DNA of 64,000 bases, from contig RPFO01000264.1 in the NCBI GenBank assembly GCA_009746045.1, positions 372,001-436,000 of the forward strand, written 5' to 3'. A model generated the notes under the pieces. It searched no databases. It worked only from the letters and a program-made list of their open reading frames with translations, and was not told the DNA's origin. Origin of the DNA: Mesostigma viride. Lineage: Eukaryota; Streptophyta; Mesostigmatophyceae; Mesostigmatales; Mesostigmataceae. The position numbers and the translations under genes are program-made. Below are positions 9,536 through 19,896 of the stretch, piece after piece. The first letter of the stretch is position 1. Every line of letters begins with the position of its first letter.

Positions 9536-12500
9536 CTACTCTGGCCCTCCCCCCTTGGAGGCCATGAGCCCACGAAGCAAAGGGTATTGCAGCTCAGCCT
9601 TCTCCTCCAGCTTGGTGAGAGCATCTGCAGGGTTGTCCACGCCAGCCACATGTTCAATGTTAGCTAAGCAAGACATTTCCTTGAGCAACAAATAATCAAG
9701 GTCCCTGCTCCTGGCCAGCTGCCTGTGCACAAACTGCACCATGCCCATGCTGTCAGTTCTTACCAGTGTGTGCATCTGCAACCGACAGGAAGCCACTTGA
9801 CATAGCTGGTAAAATAGCTCCCTCAAGTAAAGAGCAGTATGAAGCCCTTCACAGATTGCCCTGCACTCAGCAATGTCACTGCTGGGAGTTACCCTGTTCT
9901 GCAACCGACTGTACCAGCAGACCAGAGAGGACTGTTCCTGCACCAGGGATATTAATGCTGCTGCACGGCCCCTGACCTCTGTGACCTTCCTACTATCCAT
10001 AGAACTGTCCACATAGAGCATCATGTCAAAAGGCCTGTACAAATCCAAAGGACCCAGCATGAGAGGGGGAGACATGCGAACAGCCTCTACCACTCTCTCA
10101 GCACCCACCTCAACCAGTTGGGAATCGGTCAACCGACTCAGTACCAACAGGTCAGGAGCACAAATGCTGGCCAGCCATGCCAACATACCTCGTATTGTTG
10201 CACATCTGGCCTGGGTGATGGGCTCCTGCAAGGCATCTATGATCTGCTGAGGATAATCCTTACCACCCTCCAGCTGGATGGACCATGTACCCTGCTGATG
10301 GACCAAGGTCGCCTGCATTCCACAAAACACCATGGGCTCATTCTCAACCATGTACTGGATCTTACCCAGTTCAAACCGTTTCTGGATCCTGGCCAGAGTC
10401 AACTCTTGCCAAGTGGGATGGCCCAGGAGATGCAGATCATCACCATGCAGGGAGGCAAACGCTGGCAGCCCCTCATAGCTACCCTGAAACAGACAAGGAT
10501 CAACTGGAGAGACTGAGAGACCACAGACAGACCTGAGGTACTTCTCCAAGCTCTTCCTCCAGATGATGGGACTCGATCTAAGGCCTTCCACGCCTTTGAG
10601 AATCCTCAAATACCTCGTCTTCAGCTCTGCCCTCCACACTGCAGGCACCTTAACAAAGAAAGGGGGTATTGTGCGCCAAGTATCCTGTGCTTCCTGCTGA
10701 TCACCCTTAAGAAAAGCCCTCTTGAAATCTACCAACACAGAGCTATAGGGTATCCCCTTCTGCAGAAAAGACAAATAAATGCACAACAAAATCCTCCATG
10801 TATCATGCAGCATCCCTGGTGTGTAAAGCTCCTCATCTGCTAACTGTCCAGTGCCATGGTACTCAGTCACAACTGGTCTAACATGTGGCACCTGCACGCC
10901 ATCTACCTCCTTGAGCTTGAGGACAAACATCAATCTGAGCAGCTGGTGATCCTCAGGGAGGACATCCACAGGCTCTGCACAGTTGGCAACTATCCACTCA
11001 TGCCCAGAAGCAACAAAGCCAAGAGTCCATGCCTTAGCCATCTTGGGGCTTTGCATCATCTCCACTAGCTTGCGCCAAGGTACAGGACTCGTTCCTGGGA
11101 TCTGGTACCTCTGCACACCCAACTCACGTGGGTCAAACGTAGTAGGGAGGATCAGCAGGTCCCCAGCAATGGGCTCCTTTGTATCAGGACCCTCTGCCTC
11201 TAGACCCCTCACAGCCCTTACAGCCACACTAAGACCCTGGGAGTAGCGATATCTCTGCAAGGGAAGGCGGCCCTGCCCTTCTAATGCTAGCTCCTCAGAG
11301 GATATCCTCACCCCTGGTAAGCACAAGAAGTTCTGACCTAGAATGGCAGGCCCCTGATACCCTTCAACCACACTGAACGTGGTGGGCACCCCCAGGATAG
11401 GCACACTCACTTCTCCCAAGATCTTCATGGACACATTCCCAGAGAAATCAGACACAGCTAGGCAGCTAGGGGATGACCACTGCAAGCCTGCAGCATCCTC
11501 TACCCTTAGAATGGACACCTGTGAGTTGGTATCCACTTCTAGTGCTGGTGCCCCACATGACCCCCATCCCGTGAGCTTAGATACCTTGGGATCACGCTTG
11601 CTGTTCTGCAGAGCTCGAATGATGTCCGCCATAAGCAGCCCCCTGGACTGTGGTGCAGCCCTGGCCACCTCTGGCCTTGTGACAGACGTCTCAGCAGACT
11701 CCTGCTCACCCTCATCCATCCAGGACAGACCATAATCCAAGCATGGTGGGTTAGCATCTGCTGCCTGGCTCTCATCCTGCTCATCTCCCTCCAAGGGAGG
11801 ATCAGGGCCGTCTTCAGGCCAGATTGCAGTTGGCCTTCTCTCCTTGACGTGAGCCCAGGATAGCCTGTACACGTGCTTGGGATTACTCTCCAAAGCCACC
11901 AGACAAGAATGGTTAGCTTCCTCAACATGGGTTACCTGCCCATCTTGCCACTTGCCACGCTTGCCTGGTAATGACGGTTCCTTCCACATCCTGACCCTCA
12001 GTCCCACCTGGGGCCTCAGCATTTTCCAACCCTTGTCCTTACGCCTCAATCTGGAAAACACCCTGTCTGCCTTCTTCAGGCAGGCTGCCACCACGTCCTG
12101 TGATAGCATACCAAACTGCAATGCCAGGGGAGAGACTGCCACACCATCATAGTAATAGGTTACCCTGTGGTTAAGCTGCTCCTCAATCCCCTTACACCAA
12201 GCTGCTTTCTCTAGAGCTGATGCCACAACAGGCACACTCCTAGCTGCTAGCACCACTGTTTTTACTTCACGTATAGATCTCTCTACAGCTCCCTGCTGCC
12301 CATGGCATTCCCTAGGGACCACTACCAACTTACAAGGAAGCTGGTCAGCCAGCTTGATCAAGCAGTCAAACTGCAAGTCAGCTTGCACCTTGGTGTACAC
12401 CCCAAAGCCTGGCAACAAAGACTGGAGACCCATCAACAGCTGATGCTCCTGCATTCCAGGAAGAATGGTCAGCAACCTATATCTGCTAAACCTATCCACC

Positions 12501-12993
12501 CCCACCAACAGATACATGCCCCTGATGTGTTGGATGTCCACCTGGATATCCCCCCGCTCTCTAGCAGGTTCTCTGGCATGGGACTGTGGGAGGCGAACAG
12601 CATTCTCCTGACAGACACAATTCTGAGCAGCTGCACTGCAGGCCTCTAGCAAAGGCTCCTTGCCAATCTTCCAAGCAAACATCTCTGCCTGCTTAGAGTG
12701 ACCAAAGATATGGTGTAGAGTGTTTCCAGCCTGAGCATAGCTCAACCCCCTGTCAGCCTGGCTGCACAGAGAGGAACGTGACAAAGACTGTGTGCTTGGG
12801 ATAGCACGACCCACCTGCTGTTCTCTTGCTCCAGGGACCTCCTCCAAGGTAGCTCGGCTCCCAGAGCCAGCCCCGGTTCCCACAGAAGCTGCAGGTCCTT
12901 CCAGTCTGGCGGCTTGACTCCCAGAGTCAACCCCAAAACTGGAGACCCTGCACCTGCCACAGGCACAGGGAATTCCACTGCTGCAGCAGCGTT
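9536..12993 (-). CDS. R3 pol: integrase - protease - RT - RNase H in one frame
   Basis: The frame opens at ~12993 after a TAA and has no obvious ATG; numbering below is from 12883. Integrase zinc-finger-like part HHIFGHSKQAE...CVCQ is at ~55-95. The core has Asp (IQVDIQHIRG), Asp (VQADLQFD) and Glu (GAVERSIREV), then an SH3-like tail (KRGKWQDGQV). Next comes a retropepsin-like domain, ALEVDTNSQVSI at ~449 and AILGQNFL at ~512. RT follows with VDFKRAFLKGD at ~717, GLRSSPIIWRKSL, and ASLHGDDLHLL at ~812. RNase H has YVDSSMDSR, ECRAICEG, RTDSMGM and DNPADALTK. Protease between integrase and RT matches neither copia (PR-IN-RT-RH) nor gypsy (PR-RT-RH-IN). It probably needs recoding from gag for expression. 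Confidence 0.93.
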
Positions 12994-13128
12994 ATTGCAA
13001 TCATTGAGTGGAAGCACCTCATCATTCCCAACCCCTTGCTGCTGCACAAGAGGGACACCCCCATTACTATGTACAACTGTTCGTCCCACTAGGGGTGATT
13101 GACTATTTACAGGGGACAACATCTCAAG
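12745..13128 (-). other. R3 open extension of gag after a TGA, overlapping pol
   Basis: Directly after the gag stop (cca TGA ctt) the same frame stays open for ~127 codons, with a protein-like linker (VGRTVVHSNGGVPL, then an Asn/Ala-rich part). It overlaps the pol frame, which lies at -1 relative to it. In the overlap the gag-frame triplets GTT TTG GGG contain the heptamer T TTG GGG (12931-12937), which fits the X XXY YYZ slippery pattern. Read-through followed by -1 shifting would give gag-pol; this is inference. Confidence 0.5.
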
Positions 13129-14478
13129 TCATGGCTTACCCACCTGGCCAGAGCCTGCTCCAGCAGACTTGGCCTGGTCTGGGCAGTCACGTCGCCAATG
13201 ACCCGTCCTGCCACATCCAAAGCACTTGTCATCCTTCCCAGCAGCAGCCTTCTTCAGGCCACCCTGGTTCTGGCTGCTCTGACTGGCCTGGGTGCCCTGG
13301 CCCTGGCTCTTGCCTTGCCCTTGGCCACCCTTGTTCTGCTGACCACCCTGGTGACCACCAGCCTGCTGCTGACCCTTGCCTTTGGATCCCTGCTGCTGGC
13401 CCTTGCCACCCTGGTTACCATTCTGCCTGCGCCTGTTAGCCCTCTGACGCCTACTAGGTCTGGTTTCTCCCTGAGCACCCTGCCCAGGGGCGTCACCATG
13501 GACCTGATGAGCGGAGGCTGAAGGGGCACCAGTCACCTGGATTGCCTTGCAAGCAGCATTGTCAGATGGACGGATATTGAAAATAACCTTTTGCAAGGCT
13601 GGCCACGTCCCATCTGTCTGATCAGCAAACATCCTAGCTGCATTTCTCCCATCCACACTCAGCCCCATGCGATCCAGGAAGTAATCTGCCACTGCTCTAT
13701 CAGTCAGATTGAAGCCATGCTTGGCCCCCTTCTCCCTGATGCGTGTGAGCCGCTGCAGCTCCTCAGCTATTGTGCCCTTGATCTCAAAGGTATCATAGCT
13801 GAGCTTATAGTGATTAGTGAGGTTGAGTACCTTATCAGAAAACTCCTGACGTAGGCCCTCTAGGAACTGAGACCAAGTCAGCTTGTCCTTGACAGCCTGC
13901 CTAGCCTTGTCCCTCACCCTCTCACTTGAATCCCTATTAGTCGTGGATGTGTGGAATACCTGCACAAGGTTGACAGTGGGATCTACAGAGCATGAAACTA
14001 GCTCCATATCCTCCAACCACTTGTCTAGCTCTTCCTGTCCCACAGGAGGCTTGAGAGGCTTCTGGCCATTCATCACAGCCACAGCACTCATATGAGGTCT
14101 AGTCCCAGGCAAAGCACGAGGGTCACTGCCAATGACAGCAGCTCCTACTGGTGCTAATGGCGCAGGAACATGAGCTGCAGGAACACCAGACGGAGGCACA
14201 CATGGTCTCTTACCAGGTGCTTGCCGTTCAGCATCATTCTGGCCCTCCCCCGTCAGCACCACGCCGTCGGTTGGCCACCCTGCACGCTCCTCCCCTTGTG
14301 CTACCTCTTTCCTCTTCCGGTTGGACGCCCTCCTGCCATTGACGCCCTCTGCCGTTGGGATTGCCTGTCCCTCTGGCACGACGTTGGCGGGGCCTTCCGT
14401 GTCTGCCCTTGCCTCACCCCCGCCATCCCCCGCTCCCGCCCCGCTCCCGCTGCCACCCCCGCGCGTGTTACGAAGCAT
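13129..14478 (-). CDS. R3 gag with CCHC zinc knuckle
   Basis: ATG at 14478, 449 codons plus TGA. The N-terminus is Gly/Ser/Ala-rich. A central helical capsid-like part (LDKWLEDMELVSC ... WSQFLEGLRQEF ... DYFLDRMGLS) is followed by a Gln/Gly/Lys-rich basic stretch and the knuckle CFGCGRTGHWRRDC about 20 residues before the end. R8 gag has the same plan. It would form the particle and bind RNA. Confidence 0.88.
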   Translation of the reverse strand: MLRNTRGGGSGSGAGAGDGGGEARADTEGPANVVPEGQAIPTAEGVNGRRASNRKRKEVAQGEERAGWPTDGVVLTGEGQNDAERQAPGKRPCVPPSGVPAAHVPAPLAPVGAAVIGSDPRALPGTRPHMSAVAVMNGQKPLKPPVGQEELDKWLEDMELVSCSVDPTVNLVQVFHTSTTNRDSSERVRDKARQAVKDKLTWSQFLEGLRQEFSDKVLNLTNHYKLSYDTFEIKGTIAEELQRLTRIREKGAKHGFNLTDRAVADYFLDRMGLSVDGRNAARMFADQTDGTWPALQKVIFNIRPSDNAACKAIQVTGAPSASAHQVHGDAPGQGAQGETRPSRRQRANRRRQNGNQGGKGQQQGSKGKGQQQAGGHQGGQQNKGGQGQGKSQGQGTQASQSSQNQGGLKKAAAGKDDKCFGCGRTGHWRRDCPDQAKSAGAGSGQVGKP

Positions 14479-16327
14479 TATAGAATACCACCGAAAACAC
14501 ACGCAGATATGGCTGCTGGAACCCTCTCAGGCTCACGCACTTACTCCAGACGAGGCCGCCTCCTGGCTTGCACTCGCCTGCCCCTCCTCACGGTCTGGAC
14601 GTTGCTCAACACCCTCAGCAACCGATGTGGCTGCTGCTGCCTCTGCGACAATCTGGAGGTTTGGGTTAAGGGGAGGTGGCACCCCAAAACCCTTAAAAAT
14701 TGAACTATGGTAATAACACTTGAAATTCATTTGCACAATGCTGAAATATGATTGCGGGCACTAAATAACATCTCTTGTGAGTTGTCCATGCACTTGTTGG
14801 GGGTACTACCCCCAAGTATACGCCAATATTGCGCTATAAATAGAAAAAGACGCTAATTAGGGCTGGGTATGCCCCAGCCAATGCACACATTTGTTGGCAA
14901 CCAAAAATCAACCATTTGTAGTTCCCTGAGTGTGTAGCTTGCTGAGCTATTTACATCATGGAAATGGCAAAACCTTGAACAGTTATTAATTTTCCCGCAA
15001 AACAGGTCTTTTTTTACCGGACATTGGGAATAAATGTATCATAAACACTTCAAATAAGGCCACAAAATCAAGCGAAAATCCGGCTAACAGGGGGACAGCA
15101 GTGGTCCAAGTCCCAGGTCATTCCGACAAGTCTAGCTCAAGTTATAAGGTTTTGCGTGCTAAAACCTGAACATACGCTAAATGAGGTTTTTCTGATTATA
15201 AGGCCACCTAGACATCATGTTTTCCATACAAGAAGCCAAAAAACATGCCCAACTCGATCACACAACATAAGAAAAGGCTGGGCACCTCATCTGCCCTCCC
15301 CTGCCCTCAGCATGGCCAGCCTTGCCAGCGTGCGCATAGCAACACCATCGCTAGGCATACACGCACCAAGAGAGCATACACTATTGCTCAACCCAAGGTT
15401 ACCATGTAAATTTATGCCAAGAACTCAGCAAGTATACGTGTAAAAACCTTAGAAAGACTGCCCAAGCAATAGAGGCAACTGCAGCCTGCAAACTTGGCAG
15501 CAAATCATACATGTTGTCTGCCAACCATTCACATCCTATCCAGCTTGCCTTGCTGCACACATAGCAGGGAAGTCTTAATGGTCATAGCTCAAGGAAAGCA
15601 ATATAAACACCTATCTAATGCAATGCCACTCATGCAGTATGGCCAGCAAAAGAACCACTCTCACCTTCCTTAATTCCAATATGGCAATTTGCTAAGAAGC
15701 TGATGCCAGCTTGTTAGCCTCTAGGCACATGCCGGATGTCGTTACTAAAACAGGCGTGTCAGATCCGGCACATAACAAAGCGTCTGAGCAAGCTCATGTC
15801 CAAAGGATGATGGAAAACAAATGTCAACACATTACCAACAATTACTTGACCTCTGCGCATTTAGCATGCCAGCCACAAACTACACGAAATTGTACGAAAT
15901 TGCTAGGAATCTGACGATGCAACCGAAAGAAATGGAGAGCTTCCTGCAGGGAAACTGCCCGAAAAAAAGGCGAAAGGCCGACGTCAATGCACCTGCCTGC
16001 GTGGAAATGTTTCATGCATAAACTGGCACGCAAGCTCGAACAATAAAAGACATCATCCATTGATCAGGCGAACAAGGAAGGTGCGCCTTCCGTGAATACG
16101 TCGAAGGCGACATGCGCAGGCCTGCGTAGGTTCTTACCTTGAATGCCGGAAATGTAAAAGAAACCGGGAAGCTTCGGCACAAACTCGACAACGCCATTAA
16201 GTAAGCTTCATAATCGGTCTTTAGAGCCTACGTTGCCTCACAATAGCTGCCGTAAACCTGCATTAAATTTCATGATCCGCAAGAGAAATTATATCCTGGA
16301 CCCCCGCGCCCGTAGCCGTTCGAGAAA
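14479..16327. other. 1.85-kb non-coding stretch between R3 ORF1 and gag
   Basis: No supported gene; AT-richer than the surroundings. It holds a perfect palindrome with a 1-nt loop at 14797-14815 (ttgggggta-c-tacccccaa) and a TATA-like tataaata at 14835-14842. In R8 the corresponding gap between ORF1 and gag is only ~0.2 kb, so much of this may be a nested insertion, but I found no duplicated target or inverted ends. Confidence 0.45.
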
Positions 16328-17566
16328 TTAGCGATATTGCAAACCGTAAACTTTCCGCCATGAAATGAGGTCATCAACTAATCTTCTGCGAAATTCAAGC
16401 ATTTTTTCTAGCTGTTTACGTGCCATATCGATTAATATTGCATAAAGGCATGCCGCCATGGCCACCTCCGCGAGTGTTGAGCGGTCCGGGCACACATTAT
16501 ACACCGTACGGACGGTACCGCGAATTTTTTGGCGCGGAAAATATTCGGCGCGCCACGTCCCCTTAAACTCTCCCAGCACGCAGGTCACAGGTCGCCCGTC
16601 TTCCTTGCGTTCGACTGGATGTTGTGTCTCGCCTGGGTTGCGATGCCAAGCAAGATTGCGCAACCACCGCTTACCGCCGCCGACAAGCTCGTTCTGCTCG
16701 CCTCGGCCGTAACGGTCGTACTCGTGAGTCGCCTCACGAGGTATATGCAGATCAGCTCTCTGCCTTGCCTCGTAGGTCTCGGTAGTGCCGTCGCCCTCGT
16801 TTATCTGCTGGGCTGAGCGCTTGACGGAGCCCTCTGGCTTGTCAGTCCACTCAAAATGGACGTCTTCAGGCGTCTTCTCGACCCCTGCGACAATCTCCAC
16901 CTCCGGACCCCACGCAGTGGTGGTTTCCGGCCTCGGTGTATCAAGCCTGGAGTACACTCCGAAAGGCTGCGTGGTAATATAGAACCTGTCTGCGTACCCT
17001 CTCGACTCTTGCAAAAGGACAGCAACAAGATTCTCAATGGTTTGGGCAAATACCTCTGCCGTGCTCCAAGGATTTACCGTCTCCCGAGCACGCGCGTTCC
17101 GGATGATGTCGGCGTCTGGTACCCCCTCTCCTAGCACTGCTGTCGCCACCCAGTGGTTAAACAGTCGGGTGCTGCCGAGCGCTGTTGCCACAATCTGGCT
17201 AAGCGCCTCCCTGGCAAGGTCGAGACCGGCAAGCGTGATATGGGCGCCCTGATAAGCGACCTCCACACGATTAGCAGTTTCAGCTAGCGCGTCCCGTAGG
17301 CGCACCAACTCTTCCACCGCCACTCGCCCCGTCTCACCTGGAGAAATCACGACGCGAGCCCGTTGAATAATCGGGTCCGCCGCCGCTGGCCTGTTGCCTC
17401 CCCCGCTCACCGCCACCCACCCCTCTTCTGCCAAGTGCCTCGCTACGTAGGCCGCTTGCACGAATGTTGGAGCGTTTGCTTGGTTACGGTAGGGGAAAAA
17501 CGCTTGCGCGTCTCTCTGCTCGTTCGCCTCACCAGCACCGTGGCTGCTTGACGATGAACCAGACAT
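16328..17566 (-). CDS. R3 ORF1: extra protein between 5' LTR and gag, function unknown
   Basis: ATG at 17566 (MSGSSSSSHGAGEANEQ), 24 bp inside the 5' LTR, 412 residues. An upstream in-frame extension into the LTR exists but looks accidental. Residues ~60-180 are predicted helical (VEELVRLRDALAETANRVEV). The C-terminal third is rich in Trp, Arg and His and has no zinc motif. The central part (FAQTIENLVAVLLQ ... VEKTPEDVHFEW) resembles R8 ORF1 (RQVLINLVAFLSALREW ... HTPEMEDPEFTYE), in the same place relative to its LTR. I do not recognise the family. It is not gag (no CCHC), and too long and intact to be chance. Confidence 0.7.
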   Translation of the reverse strand: MSGSSSSSHGAGEANEQRDAQAFFPYRNQANAPTFVQAAYVARHLAEEGWVAVSGGGNRPAAADPIIQRARVVISPGETGRVAVEELVRLRDALAETANRVEVAYQGAHITLAGLDLAREALSQIVATALGSTRLFNHWVATAVLGEGVPDADIIRNARARETVNPWSTAEVFAQTIENLVAVLLQESRGYADRFYITTQPFGVYSRLDTPRPETTTAWGPEVEIVAGVEKTPEDVHFEWTDKPEGSVKRSAQQINEGDGTTETYEARQRADLHIPREATHEYDRYGRGEQNELVGGGKRWLRNLAWHRNPGETQHPVERKEDGRPVTCVLGEFKGTWRAEYFPRQKIRGTVRTVYNVCPDRSTLAEVAMAACLYAILIDMARKQLEKMLEFRRRLVDDLISWRKVYGLQYR

Positions 17567-17589
17567 GGAAGCGTGGAAGCAATAGTACG
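17567..17589 (-). promoter_or_regulatory. R3 leader with non-canonical primer site
   Basis: After the LTR the minus strand reads CGTACTATTGCTTCC. It does not start TGG, so it is not complementary to a tRNA CCA end. R8 (CGTATT), R5 (CGTACT), R4 (TGTATT) and R9 (TGCATT) carry a similar hexamer at the same spot. Confidence 0.55.
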
Positions 17590-18247
17590 ATTTGCGCAGC
17601 AACTCGTCAGCAGAGCTTGTGAGCTCCTGGTCCTTGCCGGCTGGAATGACCCTAGGCTGCTGGCTAGCAACCTTTATCCTCACACCAGGCCTACGACCCT
17701 CGATAGGCTCGCCACTCGTCGTGACGACCAAGGTTCGTGTGTGAAGACGCTCGTTGCCTCGTTGAGCCTCGAGCTATATGCAACCTCGTTCCATCCTTGT
17801 TCCTCGGTCATGAGCAACGCTGGGCAACGCTACATTGCCAGAGCCTCGTATCGCTGCCTTGCATCCTCGTTGCAGGTGCCCAGCATACAGGAATCTCTGG
17901 CTATCCTGTGTCTAGGACAGCACAGGACCTGCCACAGTCCTGCAAGGACTTACATCCTTGCAGACCTGCTGGCTGGTTACTGGCTTCTACTAGCCACAGT
18001 ACCGTTGAGCCCTCAGTACACTGTGTCCCAGTCACGTGAGAGTCCAGGCTAAGCCTGTGCAGGCAAGGCCTGCCACGTGTCCTGTCCACTATGCCCTGAG
18101 TGTGCACCGCCCTCGCCCACCGGTCGGCAGTACTTCGGGACTTGATAACTTTCTCGTCCCTTGTCTGTTCTAGGCGGTTGACACGGCGTTGGAAAGGTCT
18201 CCTCAACCTGCATCCATCTAGCACATTGGTGCCCCAATATGCTAACT
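17590..18247 (-). repeat. R3 5' LTR
   Basis: 658 bp, matching 7947-8600. Ends on the plus strand gctaact, next to the TSD taaca at 18248-18252. Confidence 0.92.
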
Positions 18248-19174
18248 TAACATACAGCGGTGTGGTGCCCTCCCACGATTGAGCCGTCTCATCTGAATCC
18301 CCGTTAAGGAAGGCCTTAGAAAAATCCAGCACCGCGGAGCCATGCGGCAAGCCTTTGTTGAGGCGCCCGAAATGAAAGCACACTAACAATCGCCAAGTGT
18401 CTTTATTTAAGCCCGGGGCAGTCAGGGCTGAGGAGGGCAGGTTAGAAGATCCAGAAAATTCTAGCACCACAGGTCTAGCAAACTCTACTTTCCTGTCAGT
18501 GCCGGGAACCGGCTTCATCTGGAAGGTCCATTTGAAACGAAGCAACCGGCCATCCCTTGGGACTAGGTCCACTGGCTCCACACAACCCAGTCCTAACCAT
18601 CGTTCCCCTGCAGCCAGCATAGCCCCTTGGGTATTGTCTAGCCCTTCCTCGGTTGAGACGTGCCTGGCAACATCATGGAAGGACATGGGGCTTTCAGTGG
18701 CAACATCGTGGAAGCTAATCCCCAAACTGTCAGGGGTGAGGGCTTTAGGGGTGAGAAGATCGCGTGCAGGAGGCAATTCAGAATCCTTGTACTCTACCCC
18801 TTTCATGGCAGCCACCATAGGCAATGAGAGACCCCGAGCAGCGACATCGAGGGAAAAATTATTCAATCGCATGCCGCTCGGGACAGCTGTGTGCTGCTCA
18901 CTGTAACCCCGGGTAGCGTCAAGAACGGATGCCCTAATAAGGCGGGCCCATCATACCCCTCTGCCACACACATGGGCGTGTCTGCGCCGAGTATGGTTAA
19001 GGGAAATTCCCCCAGGACCTTGTAGGACCCTGACCTAGCAAAATCAGTGACCTGAGTCCAATGAGAGGGAAGCAAAGGAAAGTCTACACAATTGGCCCCG
19101 ATAATAGAGACCTGGGCCTGGGTATCAATGAGGAGCCCACAATTCAGCGCCCTAGCGGTTAACAAGGAAGAGAT
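18248..19174 (-). pseudogene. R2 protease and N-terminal RT (interrupted)
   Basis: Protease: LLIDTQAQVSIIGAN near 19110-19140, then YDGPALLGHPFL near 18940. A frameshift near 18880-18890 (protease frame ends at TGA 18863) leads to MRLNNFSLDVA and the linker. RT then starts with LLRFKWTFQMK, DTWRLLVCFHFGRL and motif A VLDFSKAFLNGD near 18305-18340. At 18252 the frame stops against R3 and resumes at 7941. The protease frame is at -1 relative to the integrase frame of the same element. Confidence 0.85.
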
Positions 19175-19519
19175 AGTTAAAGCCCGACCGGCTCAGCTAT
19201 GGCGGTCGGTCACGTTGAGCTTGGGATAAGGTGAACACAGAGAACTGCTGTCGGAGCTGGCCCACCACTGGTTTATGTCTTAGCAAGCAAACCCTATCCG
19301 GTTAGCCGTAACCGTGGGACAAGCTAGCTGTCCGTACCGACCCGGATAAGGCCCCGGACTGGGGCCTAGGTGGCGCCGGCCCTAGGCGCCGCCCTTAGAC
19401 CGGTCGACCGCATCGGACCGCCGGATTATAGCCGGCGGCTTAGCGGACGCTAGCGGAAGGCGTGCGGACGGACATGGGGAACTTAGAGCCAAATCCTAGG
19501 GCTCTAGAGTTGCTCAACT
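19175..19519 (-). repeat. R4 3' LTR
   Basis: 345 bp, plus-strand termini agttaaagcc...gctcaact: a 4-bp AGTT/AACT inverted pair. It contains many cgg/ccg inverted blocks between 19380 and 19470. Confidence 0.93.
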
Positions 19520-19896
19520 CCGACATACTCTTTTGTTCTTTGATTAATTATCAAAATAATTACATCAAATGCAGACCATACAAAACCCTCTAAGGTAGGG
19601 AACTCAAGGGGGCCTCAAGGCCGTCAAAATCACCACGGTATCGACCCGCGCCCTTGTGATCACACATGAATAGTGATGTAATAAGTAGCGAGAAAAAAAC
19701 AACTATGCCACCAGACAAAAGGTGACCCATTTATTAGGACCAGTGACCCGCCGACGGGCCCAAGGCACCGTCCAACGTGGCTAGGGTATGGTCAGGACAA
19801 GCAAAAAAACTACCACCATGATATTCGTGAATGCTAGCAACACAGGGTGAGTTATGGCTGTATTCATAAAGCGCCCGAGCCGTAACCCTGTGTGGC
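19520..19896 (-). other. R4 3' untranslated region
   Basis: No gene. Next to the LTR the minus strand has the purine-rich aaaagagtatgtcgg. At 19638-19658 the minus strand reads gcgcgggtcgataccgtgg, similar to the T-arm-like blocks of R3 and R8 but with one base fewer in the loop. Confidence 0.55.

Larger units (their letters stand above)
7947..18247 (-). mobile_element. R3: complete HxDD-lineage LTR retrotransposon
   Basis: Two LTRs in the same orientation (654 and 658 bp) bound 9 kb of interior: ORF1, gag and a single integrase-protease-RT-RNase H frame. A 5-bp duplication, taaca, flanks it (7942-7946 and 18248-18252). Excising element plus one repeat restores the R2 RT frame. By eye the LTRs differ by a 4-bp indel and about three substitutions, so insertion is fairly recent. 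It is the best-preserved copy of the lineage in this window. Confidence 0.93.

Noticed and set aside
16328..17731. Longer R3 ORF1 starting in the LTR at 17731
   Set aside because: The extra 55 codons are LTR sequence also present, outside any ORF1 context, in the 3' LTR; ATG at 17566 fits the leader length of R8.
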